DNA of 64,000 bases from positions 94,179-158,178 of the forward strand of contig JAJZNL010000014.1 in the NCBI GenBank assembly GCA_021852345.1, in the 5' to 3' direction. A program made the translations under genes and the position numbers. This document shows, in pieces, positions 8,337-18,283 of this stretch. The notes under the pieces are model-generated. The model made no database searches and was not told where the DNA came from. It saw only the letters and a list, made by a program, of their open reading frames with translations. This stretch comes from Actinomycetes bacterium. Its GTDB lineage: Bacteria; Actinomycetota; Acidimicrobiia; Acidimicrobiales; JABEUL01. The stretch's first letter is position 1, and the number at the start of each line of letters is the position of its first letter.

Positions 8337-10127
8337 TCATGAATTTATTGTATACCAAATCGCGTCGGATCCGACAAGTTTTGGCTTATTAAATACTAAG
8401 GTCAATGCAGAGACAATTTTTTTATTTTTGATGATGTTAGTAACCGCAACACACTTTATATTTTTATCTCTTACATATCGTCTTAAGAGCATTACTAAGC
8501 TATTAGATGGAACAAAAATACTTTTACTTGACAGTTGATAATAAATATATTTATCAATCGGGGACAGCTCCAAAAAGAATGAAGGGATTCCATGGATGCT
8601 TTCGAAACCATATCCGCTGGTAATTCTGTAATGAAAACCACTTTGCGCAAGATAAATTAACGGATTACCGTTAGATATAGTCGCTCTGGGATAAACCCAA
8701 ATTATTGCATTTTTAGGTATATACCGATCAGACGACAGTAGCCTAGATGAAGGAATCGGCTGTTGATTGTTAAAAAAATGTGAATCCATCCAAAACAGGT
8801 TCAAAATTAATAGAACCGCAACCATACTCTTTATGAGAATTTTAGGCTTAAACGCCGATTGATTTTTAATCTTAATTTGATATAGACGCTCCATTCCCAA
8901 TATAAAACCAAAATTTACAAAAAACATAAAGAAATAACAGTATCTAACGAATAGTGTTGCCGAAATTATCGGAATATGCATGAATAGATAGTAAATAGGA
9001 TTGGGAATTAGGTTCTGCATGGGAAGTATTCTTAAGTTATCTCCGATCATGCAAAGATATATGACGATACTAAATAATAATGAGTAGCGCACTAAAGGTT
9101 TTTCCCAAAGATATTTACATGTAGCCAAAATTATTAGTATCGGAACCATTGGCATTGCAATCTTTGAAAAGTTATTGCTAAATAGATCCAAATTCAAATT
9201 CAATTTGTCCAGCGGGATAAACAAATCGGCAATGCTTAATTTAAATACAGGATTGGAATAAATTCCGTTATTATAAAAAACATGGTCTTTGCCAGCTATA
9301 AAATAATAAATTCCATAACCGCAAAACACAAGACTAAAGGCAGCCCCTATTGTCGTAACCTTTACAATCTCCCACAACTTTGGCCATAACATACTGCGTC
9401 TAATTAACAGCATAAATATGCCAAATAAAGTATAAAAAAATAGAGATGTGAACAGCAGCTCAACGGAGGCATAGAACTGCAAGACAAACACTATACCTAA
9501 CCAAATTCCGTACTTAACGATCGGCGGATTTTGAACACGAATTAATTTGTAGTAGGCGTAAAAAATAACTGGCGGTCCGAATATCCAGGTGACGTGAAAA
9601 TGTCCATAAATTGAATCATTAATAACCAGAATTGAAAATCCAAGAACAAGTCCAGCCAAGAAAGACCCCAATTTTGATGCTGTAATTTTAAAATAAACGA
9701 CAAAGGCACTGAATCCAGTGACAACGGGTCCTAAAATGATCGCTAAATTTGTGCTAAAAACCGGTCCAAAAATAATCGTCACCGGTGACATAATTAACGA
9801 CTGAGTAAAATAGGCCGGTGTCGACATCATATTAATACCGCGAAGCGCAAATTGATAATTTGAAAAAAATATATTCTTACCGTGAAATATCGCAAAAGGC
9901 AGCCATGCTATATTTGACACCGCCAATCCGTAGTCTCCGCTTCCCATTTTAGGTTGCGAGTTATAGATTCCCACCGAGATAATAGAATGAAACACGATAC
10001 ATGAAGCAATGAAGTAGCCCATAAAAGCGGCTAAATACAGTGAAAATCTAAGCTTAAGTTGTTTTTGATGTGGGCTGTAACCGTTATTAATATCAGTTAC
10101 AGCGATATCAGCGGCTTCTGAATTCAT
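8337..10127 (-). CDS. Polytopic membrane protein, GT-C glycosyltransferase-like (second copy)
   Basis: A 596-residue protein with about a dozen hydrophobic segments and a hydrophilic C-terminal part (about residues 450-596). After the first membrane segment comes an extracytoplasmic loop, MGSGDYGLAVSNIAWLPF, followed by FSNYQFALRGINMMSTPAYF near residues 61-105. This matches the pattern of GT-C-like proteins in which an acidic residue in the first loop is the likely catalytic base for a lipid-linked sugar donor. It is a clear paralogue of the next gene (10197-11933), with the same loop and a shared C-terminal IIWVYPRxxxxxG...YLAQSG stretch. It lies 69 bases downstream of that paralogue. Substrate is unknown; envelope glycan or lipid glycosylation is inferred. 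Confidence 0.75.
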   Translation of the reverse strand: MNSEAADIAVTDINNGYSPHQKQLKLRFSLYLAAFMGYFIASCIVFHSIISVGIYNSQPKMGSGDYGLAVSNIAWLPFAIFHGKNIFFSNYQFALRGINMMSTPAYFTQSLIMSPVTIIFGPVFSTNLAIILGPVVTGFSAFVVYFKITASKLGSFLAGLVLGFSILVINDSIYGHFHVTWIFGPPVIFYAYYKLIRVQNPPIVKYGIWLGIVFVLQFYASVELLFTSLFFYTLFGIFMLLIRRSMLWPKLWEIVKVTTIGAAFSLVFCGYGIYYFIAGKDHVFYNNGIYSNPVFKLSIADLFIPLDKLNLNLDLFSNNFSKIAMPMVPILIILATCKYLWEKPLVRYSLLFSIVIYLCMIGDNLRILPMQNLIPNPIYYLFMHIPIISATLFVRYCYFFMFFVNFGFILGMERLYQIKIKNQSAFKPKILIKSMVAVLLILNLFWMDSHFFNNQQPIPSSRLLSSDRYIPKNAIIWVYPRATISNGNPLIYLAQSGFHYRITSGYGFESIHGIPSFFLELSPIDKYIYYQLSSKSIFVPSNSLVMLLRRYVRDKNIKCVAVTNIIKNKKIVSALTLVFNKPKLVGSDAIWYTINS

Positions 10128-10196
10128 TATCGTTGTTTACAATGGTTAATTTAATGTGCAGCACAGAGCCTTGCAATAATATAAGTTAAGGTTTGA

Positions 10197-11933
10197 TCAC
10201 TTTCCCTTTAAGTGACACCAAACATCGGTATTCTGAATGGTTTTCGGGCGACCGTAAATATAACTTACTTTATTAACTCTGCTTCTGTATTGATTTGCAT
10301 TATAGATTACAATGCAAGAAATTTTACTAGAAGAGACATATCCTTTTACATTGTTAATAATGTCCTCTGGAGGCGTTACTCCCGGTTTGGTACTCGCGTC
10401 TATATAACTTCTTAATGCAGACGGGGGAAGCATTATGGAATTTTGCCCATCAAAAATAAGGTTTGCATAAACGCTGACAACTTTATATCGGAGGCCGCTT
10501 TGGGCCAAATATGCCGCGCTTAATCCGCTGTTGAAACTTATGCGCGGATAGACCCAAATGATGCCGTTTTCAGGAAGATATGTTTTGGAAGATAGTACGG
10601 GATTTGGTTGAAACGACATTTGAACATTCCAAACGTATGCACTATTCCATAATAAATTTAAAAGTATAAACGCGGTAACAACAATTCTTGCATTAAACCA
10701 TCGACTTATAAAATTCGCCTTTGAATGTTTATTCTGCTTAAAACTCTTTAATACATAGACAATAGACAATCCCAAAAATAGCTCATCATAGTAAACGAAT
10801 CTGCGATAAAGCACGGCATATACAAATGGAAGATGGCGAACCACGTAATAAACCGGATTTGGCTGCAAAGGACCCTGAGCCCATCCCTGAAGCAACGGAC
10901 CAAACATTACAAGAAATAATATAATGAACATAAAGAATGCAACTTTGGCAGTCTGATCTTTAATAGTTTTATTGATTCTGACGATTAAAATGGCTACGGC
11001 AAACACGGGAAGGGCAATGGCACAAAATCTGTCTCCAAAAATTTGGATTCCGTTGTGTGCGGCGTTCCTAGGGAAAAATACGAACAGTAAGTTATAGTTC
11101 AGCACTGAATCCCACATCTGTCGTTCAACGAATACGTGGGCATGGCCATATAAAAATACGTACACCGCATAGATACACGCAACGCCGCTTATGAATCCGC
11201 CAATAAACAACGTTCCTAAAAGTTTAAAAAACCTTTCCTTTATAATCCTGGCATTTATAAAAAGCACTACGACGCCTGCTGTCAAGCAAACATATAGGGT
11301 GTCTACTAAAACCTCGGTCGAGGCATAGAACTGCAAAGTCATAACAATCCCTAAAGCTACACCGCTTTTAATCAGATCGGCATCTTTTTTCCTTAATATA
11401 TTATAAAAAATATAGATTATTATCGGCGGAGCAAATATCCAGCTTAGATTTAAGTGCGCAGAAACATTGCCCGAAATCAGACCTCTGCCGAAACCTGCAA
11501 ATAATCCTCCGACTACCGATCCATATTTATAAGAGGTAATCTTGTAGAACACGATTGCAGCAGGCAATGCGCAAACTATAGGAGCTAAAATGATCGCTAA
11601 GTTAAGGCTTACAATCGTCCCAAACAATTCTGTAACCGGACTCATTATAAAAGCTTGCGTAAAATATGCCGGCGTGGCCATCATATTAATGCCGTGGAGC
11701 GCAAATTCATTGTTAGAATAAAATGGATTGACGTGATGGATTATAGAATATGGAGTCCAAGCCATCATAAATGAACTAAGTCCCCAATCTCCGTTTCCCC
11801 AAGCATTGTTCGGAATAGAATATGCCAATCCGTTTAAAACAATTCCGTGATATATAATCAAGGACAAAGCAAAATAAATTAAAAACCAGATAAGATATTC
11901 TGAAATATTGGTATTCCTGAGGCGAGCGAGCAT
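10197..11933 (-). CDS. Polytopic membrane protein, GT-C glycosyltransferase-like (first copy)
   Basis: A 578-residue protein with about a dozen predicted membrane helices and a soluble C-terminal domain from about residue 430. The first external loop reads GNGDWGLSSFMMAWTPYS, then NPFYSNNEFALHGINMMATP, a pattern shared with actinobacterial GT-C-like proteins. The Asp of GNGDWG is the candidate catalytic or donor-binding residue. The C-terminal part carries ENGIIWVYPRISFNSG and AAYLAQSGLRYK stretches also found in its neighbour at 8337-10127, so the pair arose by duplication. It starts 9 bases after the alaS stop, implying co-transcription with alaS, an unusual partner. No donor or acceptor can be named. 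Confidence 0.75.
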   Translation of the reverse strand: MLARLRNTNISEYLIWFLIYFALSLIIYHGIVLNGLAYSIPNNAWGNGDWGLSSFMMAWTPYSIIHHVNPFYSNNEFALHGINMMATPAYFTQAFIMSPVTELFGTIVSLNLAIILAPIVCALPAAIVFYKITSYKYGSVVGGLFAGFGRGLISGNVSAHLNLSWIFAPPIIIYIFYNILRKKDADLIKSGVALGIVMTLQFYASTEVLVDTLYVCLTAGVVVLFINARIIKERFFKLLGTLFIGGFISGVACIYAVYVFLYGHAHVFVERQMWDSVLNYNLLFVFFPRNAAHNGIQIFGDRFCAIALPVFAVAILIVRINKTIKDQTAKVAFFMFIILFLVMFGPLLQGWAQGPLQPNPVYYVVRHLPFVYAVLYRRFVYYDELFLGLSIVYVLKSFKQNKHSKANFISRWFNARIVVTAFILLNLLWNSAYVWNVQMSFQPNPVLSSKTYLPENGIIWVYPRISFNSGLSAAYLAQSGLRYKVVSVYANLIFDGQNSIMLPPSALRSYIDASTKPGVTPPEDIINNVKGYVSSSKISCIVIYNANQYRSRVNKVSYIYGRPKTIQNTDVWCHLKGK

Positions 11934-11942
11934 TACGTAAAC

Positions 11943-14576
11943 CTAACCTGTTAATATCCCGCGGGCAGATTTCAAGAGTTCATTAATTTTAGTTACGTCC
12001 TTCCCTGCAGCATTGGCAATATTCGGGCTTCCGCCGCCGCCGCCGTTAACTATTTTTGCCAGCTCTTTCACGATATTGCCAGCGTTAATTGACTTATCGT
12101 TGCTTATAAGCACCATATATATTTTTAAATTATCAACAATCGAGACCAAAAAAGCCGCCCTTAGGCTTTCGTAGTCTTTTAATTTGAAAGCCATTGTTTT
12201 AAGGTTGTCAAGCTCAAGATCGTTTACCTGAGCAACTATTATACCGTTGTCCATTGATGACATTAAACTTTCAGCCAACTCCACAACAGACTCTGATTTC
12301 ATCTGTTTAATTTGTTTCTCCAGCTGATGGCTTCTATCGAGAACCTTTTGCAAATCAACGAGAAAATCAGAACGAGTTGATTTAATCATAGCCATTGCGT
12401 CACTCATAATGCTATTTTGTGCTTCTAAATAGTTAAGAGCATACTCACCCGTTATCGCTTCAATTCTGCGGGTATTAGACCCAATGGAAGACTCAGAAAT
12501 AATTTGAAGCGACCCGATTATTCCCAATGAATCTACGTGAGTCCCTCCACAGAATTCCATTGAATTGGCACCTGCAGAAACAACCCTAACGGTCTGTCCA
12601 TATTTATCGCCAAAAAATGCAATCGCACCCATCTTTTCGGCTTCAGACTTATCTACAACTTGTGTACTAACGCTACTATTTGAAATAATTTCCAAGTTAC
12701 ATAGATGCTGGATAGCTTCCAATTCCTTACGATCTAGAGGACCGAAATGGGAAAAATCGAATCGCAACCGATCTGGGGCTACCAATGACCCCTGTTGTCT
12801 TACGTGATCTCCTAGGACCTCGCGAAGGTAGTGATGTAACAGGTGAGTAGCCGTATGGTTCCTCATGATTGAAATTCTACGTTTAGCATCGACTTCGGCA
12901 TGAACGCTGTCATTTTCCATAAAGATACCCTCTACAAAGTATCCCATATGCTTTATTATCGAATTAAGAGTATTTTGAGTGTCTAGAACTTTAAACACCG
13001 TATTCTTGCCGATCAAATAGCCCTGATCCCCTACTTGACCTCCGCTTTGTGCATAAAACGGAGTTTGCTCCAAAATGATCGCATGGGTAATTAGCGTATC
13101 ATCAGATTCTGATTTTTGCTTATCAGGACTCGAAGAATCGTCATCGTCAATCGCAATAACTTTTAGAATTATAGAATCGGTCTCTAAGTGTTCATAGCCG
13201 ATAAATTCGGTTTTACCGCGAGAATCAAATAGCTCCTTATAGATGTCTTCTTCTGTATCATTTTTAAATCTTGCGCTATTTTTAGCATCTTGTTGAGCTC
13301 GCTGTCTTTGAATTTCCATCAACTTTTCAAATCCAGTCGTATCTACTTTGAAACCGTTTTCAGATGCAATTTCTACGGTAAGTTCAAGAGGAAATCCAAA
13401 AGTATCGTAAAGTTTGAACGCAGTGTCTCCGTCTATGATATTTCCTTCTTGAAAGGCATTTGATTGTTTCACCAATGAATCAATATGATAGAGCCCTTGT
13501 TGAAGAGTTCGTTTGAAGTTTAGCTCTTCATTTTTAAGAACCGTTTTGATGTAATCAGAACTGGTCTTAAGATTTGTATAAGTATCGCCCAAGCTTGAAA
13601 CGACCAAATCTACATACCTATCTCCTACCTCTGCTTCAATACCAAGTTGCCACAGATTCTTAATCAACCGTCTAATGATTCTTCTGAGCGTATAGCCTCT
13701 TCCTTCGTTGGAAGGAAATACGCCGTCGCCGATTAACATGGTTGCAGCTCGACTGTGATCAGCAATTACCCGAAAGTTTTTGTCCATACCCACACCGTCA
13801 TTATTGTATTTCATTTCAGTTAAACTTTGAGTAAATTCAATAATCGGGTAAAACAGATCGGTATCGAATACCGAATTCAGGGAATTGATGATCGGAAGAA
13901 TTCTCTCCAAACCCGCCCCTGTATCTATAGATGGATAGGGTAATGGATTTAGAACGCCATTTTTGTCGCGAGAGAACTGCATGAACACCAGGTTCCATAT
14001 TTCAATAAATCTGTCACTTCCTCCGAATTTAGGACCACCGTCTTGGCCAAATGGCTCACCCTTATCGTAATAGATTTCAGAACAAGGTCCACAGGGTCCG
14101 ATATCGCCCATCTTCCAAAAATTATCGTCACCCATAACTTGAATTCGATCAGAATCTACGTCCGCTATCTTTTTCCATAATTCGATAGAATCGCTGTCGG
14201 ATTCGTGAACAGTAATCCAAAGTTTATCCTTTGGCAATTCAAGCGTCTTGGTCAGAAGGTTCCAGGCAAAGGCAATTGCGTCGTCCTTGAAATAGTCTCC
14301 GAAGCTGAAATTGCCAAGCATTTCAAAGAATGAAAGATGTCGCGTAGTAGTACCTATTATGTCAATATCCACGGTTCGAAAGCATTTTTGCGCTGAAGTC
14401 GCTCTACTAAATGGCGGGACTTCGTCCCTAGTAAAGTATGTTTTAAAAGGGATCATACCGGCAATCGTAAACATTACGGATGGATCATGCGGAATTAAAG
14501 ATGCCGAAGGCACCACTTCGTGGTTAAAAGACTGAAAATATTCCAAAAACGAGTTTCTAAGTTCATGTGAATTCAT
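11943..14576 (-). CDS. alaS: Alanine--tRNA ligase
   Basis: Class II synthetase that charges tRNA-Ala, with proofreading of Ser and Gly mischarging. The 877-residue protein has the full architecture. The aminoacylation domain includes a motif-2-like KCFRTVDIDIIGTTTRHLSFFEM stretch near 64-86. The editing domain has its zinc ligands: His574 and His578 in NHTATHLLHH, and Cys676 with His680 in EFCGGTHVDS. The C-terminal C-Ala domain ends in a VNGGGGGSPNIANAAGKD stretch. Its ATG overlaps the stop of the upstream small gene (ATGA), so translation is coupled. Upstream genes are two small membrane proteins and aspS. Confidence 0.97.
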   Translation of the reverse strand: MNSHELRNSFLEYFQSFNHEVVPSASLIPHDPSVMFTIAGMIPFKTYFTRDEVPPFSRATSAQKCFRTVDIDIIGTTTRHLSFFEMLGNFSFGDYFKDDAIAFAWNLLTKTLELPKDKLWITVHESDSDSIELWKKIADVDSDRIQVMGDDNFWKMGDIGPCGPCSEIYYDKGEPFGQDGGPKFGGSDRFIEIWNLVFMQFSRDKNGVLNPLPYPSIDTGAGLERILPIINSLNSVFDTDLFYPIIEFTQSLTEMKYNNDGVGMDKNFRVIADHSRAATMLIGDGVFPSNEGRGYTLRRIIRRLIKNLWQLGIEAEVGDRYVDLVVSSLGDTYTNLKTSSDYIKTVLKNEELNFKRTLQQGLYHIDSLVKQSNAFQEGNIIDGDTAFKLYDTFGFPLELTVEIASENGFKVDTTGFEKLMEIQRQRAQQDAKNSARFKNDTEEDIYKELFDSRGKTEFIGYEHLETDSIILKVIAIDDDDSSSPDKQKSESDDTLITHAIILEQTPFYAQSGGQVGDQGYLIGKNTVFKVLDTQNTLNSIIKHMGYFVEGIFMENDSVHAEVDAKRRISIMRNHTATHLLHHYLREVLGDHVRQQGSLVAPDRLRFDFSHFGPLDRKELEAIQHLCNLEIISNSSVSTQVVDKSEAEKMGAIAFFGDKYGQTVRVVSAGANSMEFCGGTHVDSLGIIGSLQIISESSIGSNTRRIEAITGEYALNYLEAQNSIMSDAMAMIKSTRSDFLVDLQKVLDRSHQLEKQIKQMKSESVVELAESLMSSMDNGIIVAQVNDLELDNLKTMAFKLKDYESLRAAFLVSIVDNLKIYMVLISNDKSINAGNIVKELAKIVNGGGGGSPNIANAAGKDVTKINELLKSARGILTG

Positions 14577-14815
14577 CAGTTTTTTCCATAGCGTTTGAGT
14601 TGAAGATCCTGCCTGGTTTTTTTAGCTTGAAGCTTTCCTTCAAAAATTGCGTCTTTAATATCGCCGCTTAAATTTTTTGAATTTTGACCGATCTTTTTAA
14701 TGACCTTCGGCGGCGTAGAGTTTCTTATCTTCTCTTTAGCTTTTTTTTCAATATATAAAGCACCAACGGCCCCAGCGGACAATCCTGCAGTCAACCAAAT
14801 TCCTCTCTTAAACAT
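14576..14815 (-). CDS. Small single-span membrane protein (DUF6167-like)
   Basis: A 79-residue product starting MFKRGIWLTAGLSAGAVGALYIEKKAKEK-like: one N-terminal membrane helix, then a basic cytosolic tail. The start at 14815 is chosen because the longer reading from 14860 would overlap the previous gene by about 45 bases, whereas this ATG sits 1 base after that gene's stop. Its stop overlaps the alaS ATG. A pair of small membrane proteins at this place, between aspS and alaS, is a conserved actinobacterial arrangement; the family assignment is by context and appearance. Confidence 0.75.
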   Translation of the reverse strand: MFKRGIWLTAGLSAGAVGALYIEKKAKEKIRNSTPPKVIKKIGQNSKNLSGDIKDAIFEGKLQAKKTRQDLQLKRYGKN

Positions 14816-14816
14816 C

Positions 14817-15170
14817 TTACTTTCGCCTTGTTTTAAATGTTTTGAGAGCAGTGGAAACACCGCTTTTCATAGATTTAATCTTAATCGAAGGTTCTTCAAT
14901 TGAATTTTTGACAGCAGCGGACGTACTCTCCAGGTTTTTTTGAACTGTTTGCGTGGAACGTACAACAACTTCATATCGCTCCAAATCTGCTGAAGTTTTT
15001 TCGATCACTGAATTAAATCTGTCTACTAAGTTAGACTGCTCGTCGGCCAATAAGCTTAATGCAGTTTGAAGTTTTTTAGTGATCTTTATCAGCCTACTTA
15101 GGGTAATAGTGATCGCAACCGCTAAAACAAGAGAGACCCCGGTCATAATTATGGCAAAAATTACTGTCAC
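14817..15170 (-). CDS. DUF948-like membrane protein with coiled coil
   Basis: A 117-residue protein with one N-terminal membrane helix (residues about 4-24, VIFAIIMTGVSLVLAVAITI) followed by a heptad-rich helical region (about 30-95) and a basic C-terminus. This matches the DUF948 type found between aspS and alaS in many Actinobacteria, often thought to be envelope- or stress-related; function is not established. It sits 11 bases after aspS and 1 base before the next small membrane protein. Confidence 0.75.
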   Translation of the reverse strand: MTVIFAIIMTGVSLVLAVAITITLSRLIKITKKLQTALSLLADEQSNLVDRFNSVIEKTSADLERYEVVVRSTQTVQKNLESTSAAVKNSIEEPSIKIKSMKSGVSTALKTFKTRRK

Positions 15171-15181
15171 TATATAACTCC

Positions 15182-16954
15182 CTATTTCGTTTCAGATTTA
15201 TCTTTATCCAACACGGATAACCCCAACTCCTTAACGGTCCTGTCGTCGACCATAGTCGGACTCATGGTCATAAGATCAATACCTGATTGAGACTTAGGAA
15301 AAGCGATGACTTCTCTAATTGAAGATTCATTGGCTACAATAGCGATTAACCTGTCGATACCTAGTCCAAATCCCGCATGCGGCGGAGCTCCGTACCTAAA
15401 GGCATTAAGCATAAATCCGAATTTACTTTCAGCTTCTTGATCCGTTAGACCTAGTGCATTAAAAACTTTTTCTTGAATTTCGCGCTTATGAATTCTAACT
15501 GATCCAGATCCCAATTCCCAGCCGTTTAAAACTAGATCGTAAGCAGAAGATCGAACTTTAAGAGGATTGGAGTCCATCAGTTGAAGATCATCTTCGTTTG
15601 GCATTGTGAAAGGATGGTGGGCGGCAACTGCATTACCATTTTCGTCAACTGACTCAAACATAGGAAAATCTGTAACCCATAGAAATCTATAATCTGTTTT
15701 AGACACTTCCTCTTTTATTAAAAATTCAGATATCGCATAGGTTTTAACAGCGTGTAGTATTTGACAAGCCAAAAGAGGTTCGTCAGAAACCACCAAAATT
15801 AAATCACCTTCGTTGGGGTCTAGGCCTTTTAGGAAAGCTTGTCTGTCGTCATCTTCCAGAAATTTACTCACTGGAGAATCGAAATTCAATCCCTGCTCGT
15901 CGTTAACGACACGTAACCACAAAAGTCCTTTTCCTCCAAGACGTTTGGCGATAGCTACGAATTCATCCAATTTTGCTCGACCCAGCGATGCCACATTTTT
16001 TAAAAGCATTGCCTGGACTGAACTCCCTCTTAGTGCATTTACCTTTGTTGAGGTAAATAATGCGGTTAGGTCAGTAATCGTTATCGGAATACGCAGGTCA
16101 GGTTTATCCGTACCGTAGGTTAACATAGCTTGAATCCAGGATATTGATTCAATCGGTCCGACACTTACTGACAATATCTTTAGAAAAAGGTCTGAAATTA
16201 CCTTAGACACGATTTCGATAATTTGATCTTGTCCAACGAATGAAGCCTCAAGGTCTAATTGCGTAAACTCAAATTGACGGTCAGCTCTTAAGTCTTCATC
16301 GCGCAAACATTTTGCGATTTGAAAATACCGATCCATTCCTCCCACCATTAAAAGCTGTTTTGCAATCTGAGGACTCTGCGGCAAGGAATAAAAATGCCCT
16401 TTTTGCAATCTTGAGGGAACCAAAAATTCTCTAGCACCTTCGGGTGTGGGCATCCATAATAATGGTGTATCGACTTCTAAAAAATCCAAACTAGACATTG
16501 ACTCGCGAATCGCCTGAATTACGTTATGTCTCAAACGCAAATTATATTGCATCCGCTCTGAACGAATATCCAAAAATCTATACTTTAATCGCAACGCTTC
16601 GTCGATATTCGCTTTAGAATTTAGTGAAAAAGGCAATGCTTCAGCGGTATTTAAAATTTCTATTTCACAATCTTTTAGTTCAAATCTTCCGGTAGGTATT
16701 TTATCGTTGTAATTTTCTTCGGGACGATACGATACAAAACCCGATATTTTCAAGACATATTCAGATCTTATATTTATATTTTTATCAACCACACACTGTA
16801 TTTGCCCTGTATGATCCCTTAAATCAAGGAATACTAGATGCTCCCCATGGTCCCTGATTCTTGATACCCAACCGCACACGGAAATATTCATCCCCACACA
16901 AGTTTCATCAACTTCTCCGCAATATCTATCTCTTAAACCGTACGCAATCGTCAT
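15182..16954 (-). CDS. aspS: Aspartate--tRNA(Asp/Asn) ligase
   Basis: Class IIb bacterial-type synthetase of 590 residues with an N-terminal OB anticodon domain, the catalytic core interrupted by the bacterial GAD insertion, and a motif-3 GFGLGIDRLIAI stretch near 545-556. Residue His36 (RIRDHGEHLVFLDLRD) stands where discriminating enzymes have Leu. His there is the known marker of non-discriminating AspRS, which also makes Asp-tRNA-Asn for the GatCAB amidotransferase, so I infer dual specificity. It sits 35 bases after hisS in a run of translation and stringent-response genes. Confidence 0.95.
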   Translation of the reverse strand: MTIAYGLRDRYCGEVDETCVGMNISVCGWVSRIRDHGEHLVFLDLRDHTGQIQCVVDKNINIRSEYVLKISGFVSYRPEENYNDKIPTGRFELKDCEIEILNTAEALPFSLNSKANIDEALRLKYRFLDIRSERMQYNLRLRHNVIQAIRESMSSLDFLEVDTPLLWMPTPEGAREFLVPSRLQKGHFYSLPQSPQIAKQLLMVGGMDRYFQIAKCLRDEDLRADRQFEFTQLDLEASFVGQDQIIEIVSKVISDLFLKILSVSVGPIESISWIQAMLTYGTDKPDLRIPITITDLTALFTSTKVNALRGSSVQAMLLKNVASLGRAKLDEFVAIAKRLGGKGLLWLRVVNDEQGLNFDSPVSKFLEDDDRQAFLKGLDPNEGDLILVVSDEPLLACQILHAVKTYAISEFLIKEEVSKTDYRFLWVTDFPMFESVDENGNAVAAHHPFTMPNEDDLQLMDSNPLKVRSSAYDLVLNGWELGSGSVRIHKREIQEKVFNALGLTDQEAESKFGFMLNAFRYGAPPHAGFGLGIDRLIAIVANESSIREVIAFPKSQSGIDLMTMSPTMVDDRTVKELGLSVLDKDKSETK

Positions 16955-16989
16955 AAATCAACTCTTATCTTAAATTCGTGAATATTTAG

Positions 16990-18279
16990 TTAAAATTTCT
17001 TCTCTCTAATTGTAGCAAGCAGCTTTGAGGCTTCACTAACCAAACTATCGATTGACACACCAAATTGGTCAGAGTTACGGAGGTTTTTGAGGGTTGCCGA
17101 AGCACTCTCCAGTTCGGAAGCACCAATAATGATTCCAATATCGGCACCGGATTTATTAGCCTGCCTCATTTGACTTTTTAATGATCCGCCGTCAATACTG
17201 TAACCTATACGTAAACCCGCCTTAATGAAACTATCAATTAACTTCATCGGCATAAAATCTGTAACCAAATTTACCAAAAAACAATCATACTGTTCAGATT
17301 TATCAAGTCGAATCTCTTCGGCATTTAAAGCCATCATTAACCGTTCAATTCCGATTCCAAATCCGGCTCCCGATACATCTTGACCGCCTAAATTGGCTAC
17401 CAGATTATCATAACGTCCGCCACCAGATATTGCGGACTGACTTGATTTGAGAGCCGTTGATTGAAATTCGAAGGTTGTTTTTGTATAGTAGTCGAATCCT
17501 CTGACCAGATTATGCGCGTTTTCGAACTCAATATTTAAATCACTTAAAGCATTCAAAACAGACTCGTGATGCGTCATGCAATCCTGACACAGGTAATCTA
17601 CAAGTCTTGGCGCCCCTTCTAGAGCACCAACGCAGTCCGGTTTTTTGCAATCCAATACCCGCAGCGGGTTTAATTCATATTTTAAACGATGATCTTGGCA
17701 AAGCAATTCGGCTCTTTGATCCAAGTATTTTAACAACACTACTTTATATTGGTTCCTACATTCAGAAGCTTCGCCGACTTCGCTGTGACCCATTGAGTTA
17801 ATCAAAAGTCGATAATTTTTTAACCCCAACTCTTTATAAAATCTATCGAGCAGGTAAATAATTTCCACATCAGCCAGATACGAAGTTGGTCCCAATACTT
17901 CGACGCCTAATTGATGGTGCTGTCTATATCGTCCACTCTGCGGATTTTCGTATCTAAACGCAGGTGAAAGATACCAAGCCTTAAAAGGAGTCTGGTAAGA
18001 GTGCTGTACGAAAGCCCTGATTACCGATGCTGTCCCTTCGGGTTTAAGAGCTAAATGTCTACCGGATTTGTCCTCAAACTCATACATCTCTTTAGTTACC
18101 ACGTCAGCGTTCTGACCAGCTCCCGCTTTAAAAAGACCGGCATCTTCAAACATTGGAGTCAAAATTAGCTTGTAACCTAAATATTTAACTAATTTAGAAA
18201 ATACGACAACCAGCTTCTGAATTTCGTCAGATTCGGGGGCATAAATGTCTAAAGTGCCTGTTGGCGATTGAAATTGCAT
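16990..18279 (-). CDS. hisS: Histidine--tRNA ligase
   Basis: Class II synthetase of 429 residues, usual bacterial length. Visible are the KPEGTASVIRAFVQH stretch (motif 2 region, about 78-92), the QSGRYRQHHQLGVEVLG stretch, and the histidine-specific signature VRGFDYYTKTTFEF near 260-273. An insertion domain holds two CxxC-like pairs (about residues 190-235). The C-terminal HGTP anticodon-binding domain is complete. It starts only 4 bases after the relA stop, so the two are coupled. Confidence 0.96.
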   Translation of the reverse strand: MQFQSPTGTLDIYAPESDEIQKLVVVFSKLVKYLGYKLILTPMFEDAGLFKAGAGQNADVVTKEMYEFEDKSGRHLALKPEGTASVIRAFVQHSYQTPFKAWYLSPAFRYENPQSGRYRQHHQLGVEVLGPTSYLADVEIIYLLDRFYKELGLKNYRLLINSMGHSEVGEASECRNQYKVVLLKYLDQRAELLCQDHRLKYELNPLRVLDCKKPDCVGALEGAPRLVDYLCQDCMTHHESVLNALSDLNIEFENAHNLVRGFDYYTKTTFEFQSTALKSSQSAISGGGRYDNLVANLGGQDVSGAGFGIGIERLMMALNAEEIRLDKSEQYDCFLVNLVTDFMPMKLIDSFIKAGLRIGYSIDGGSLKSQMRQANKSGADIGIIIGASELESASATLKNLRNSDQFGVSIDSLVSEASKLLATIREKKF

Positions 18280-18283
18280 TAAC

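Noticed and set aside
14576..14860. 94-codon version of the small membrane protein starting at 14860
   Set aside because: It would overlap the preceding gene by about 45 bases; the internal ATG at 14815 sits exactly behind that gene's stop and gives a normal N-terminal membrane helix.
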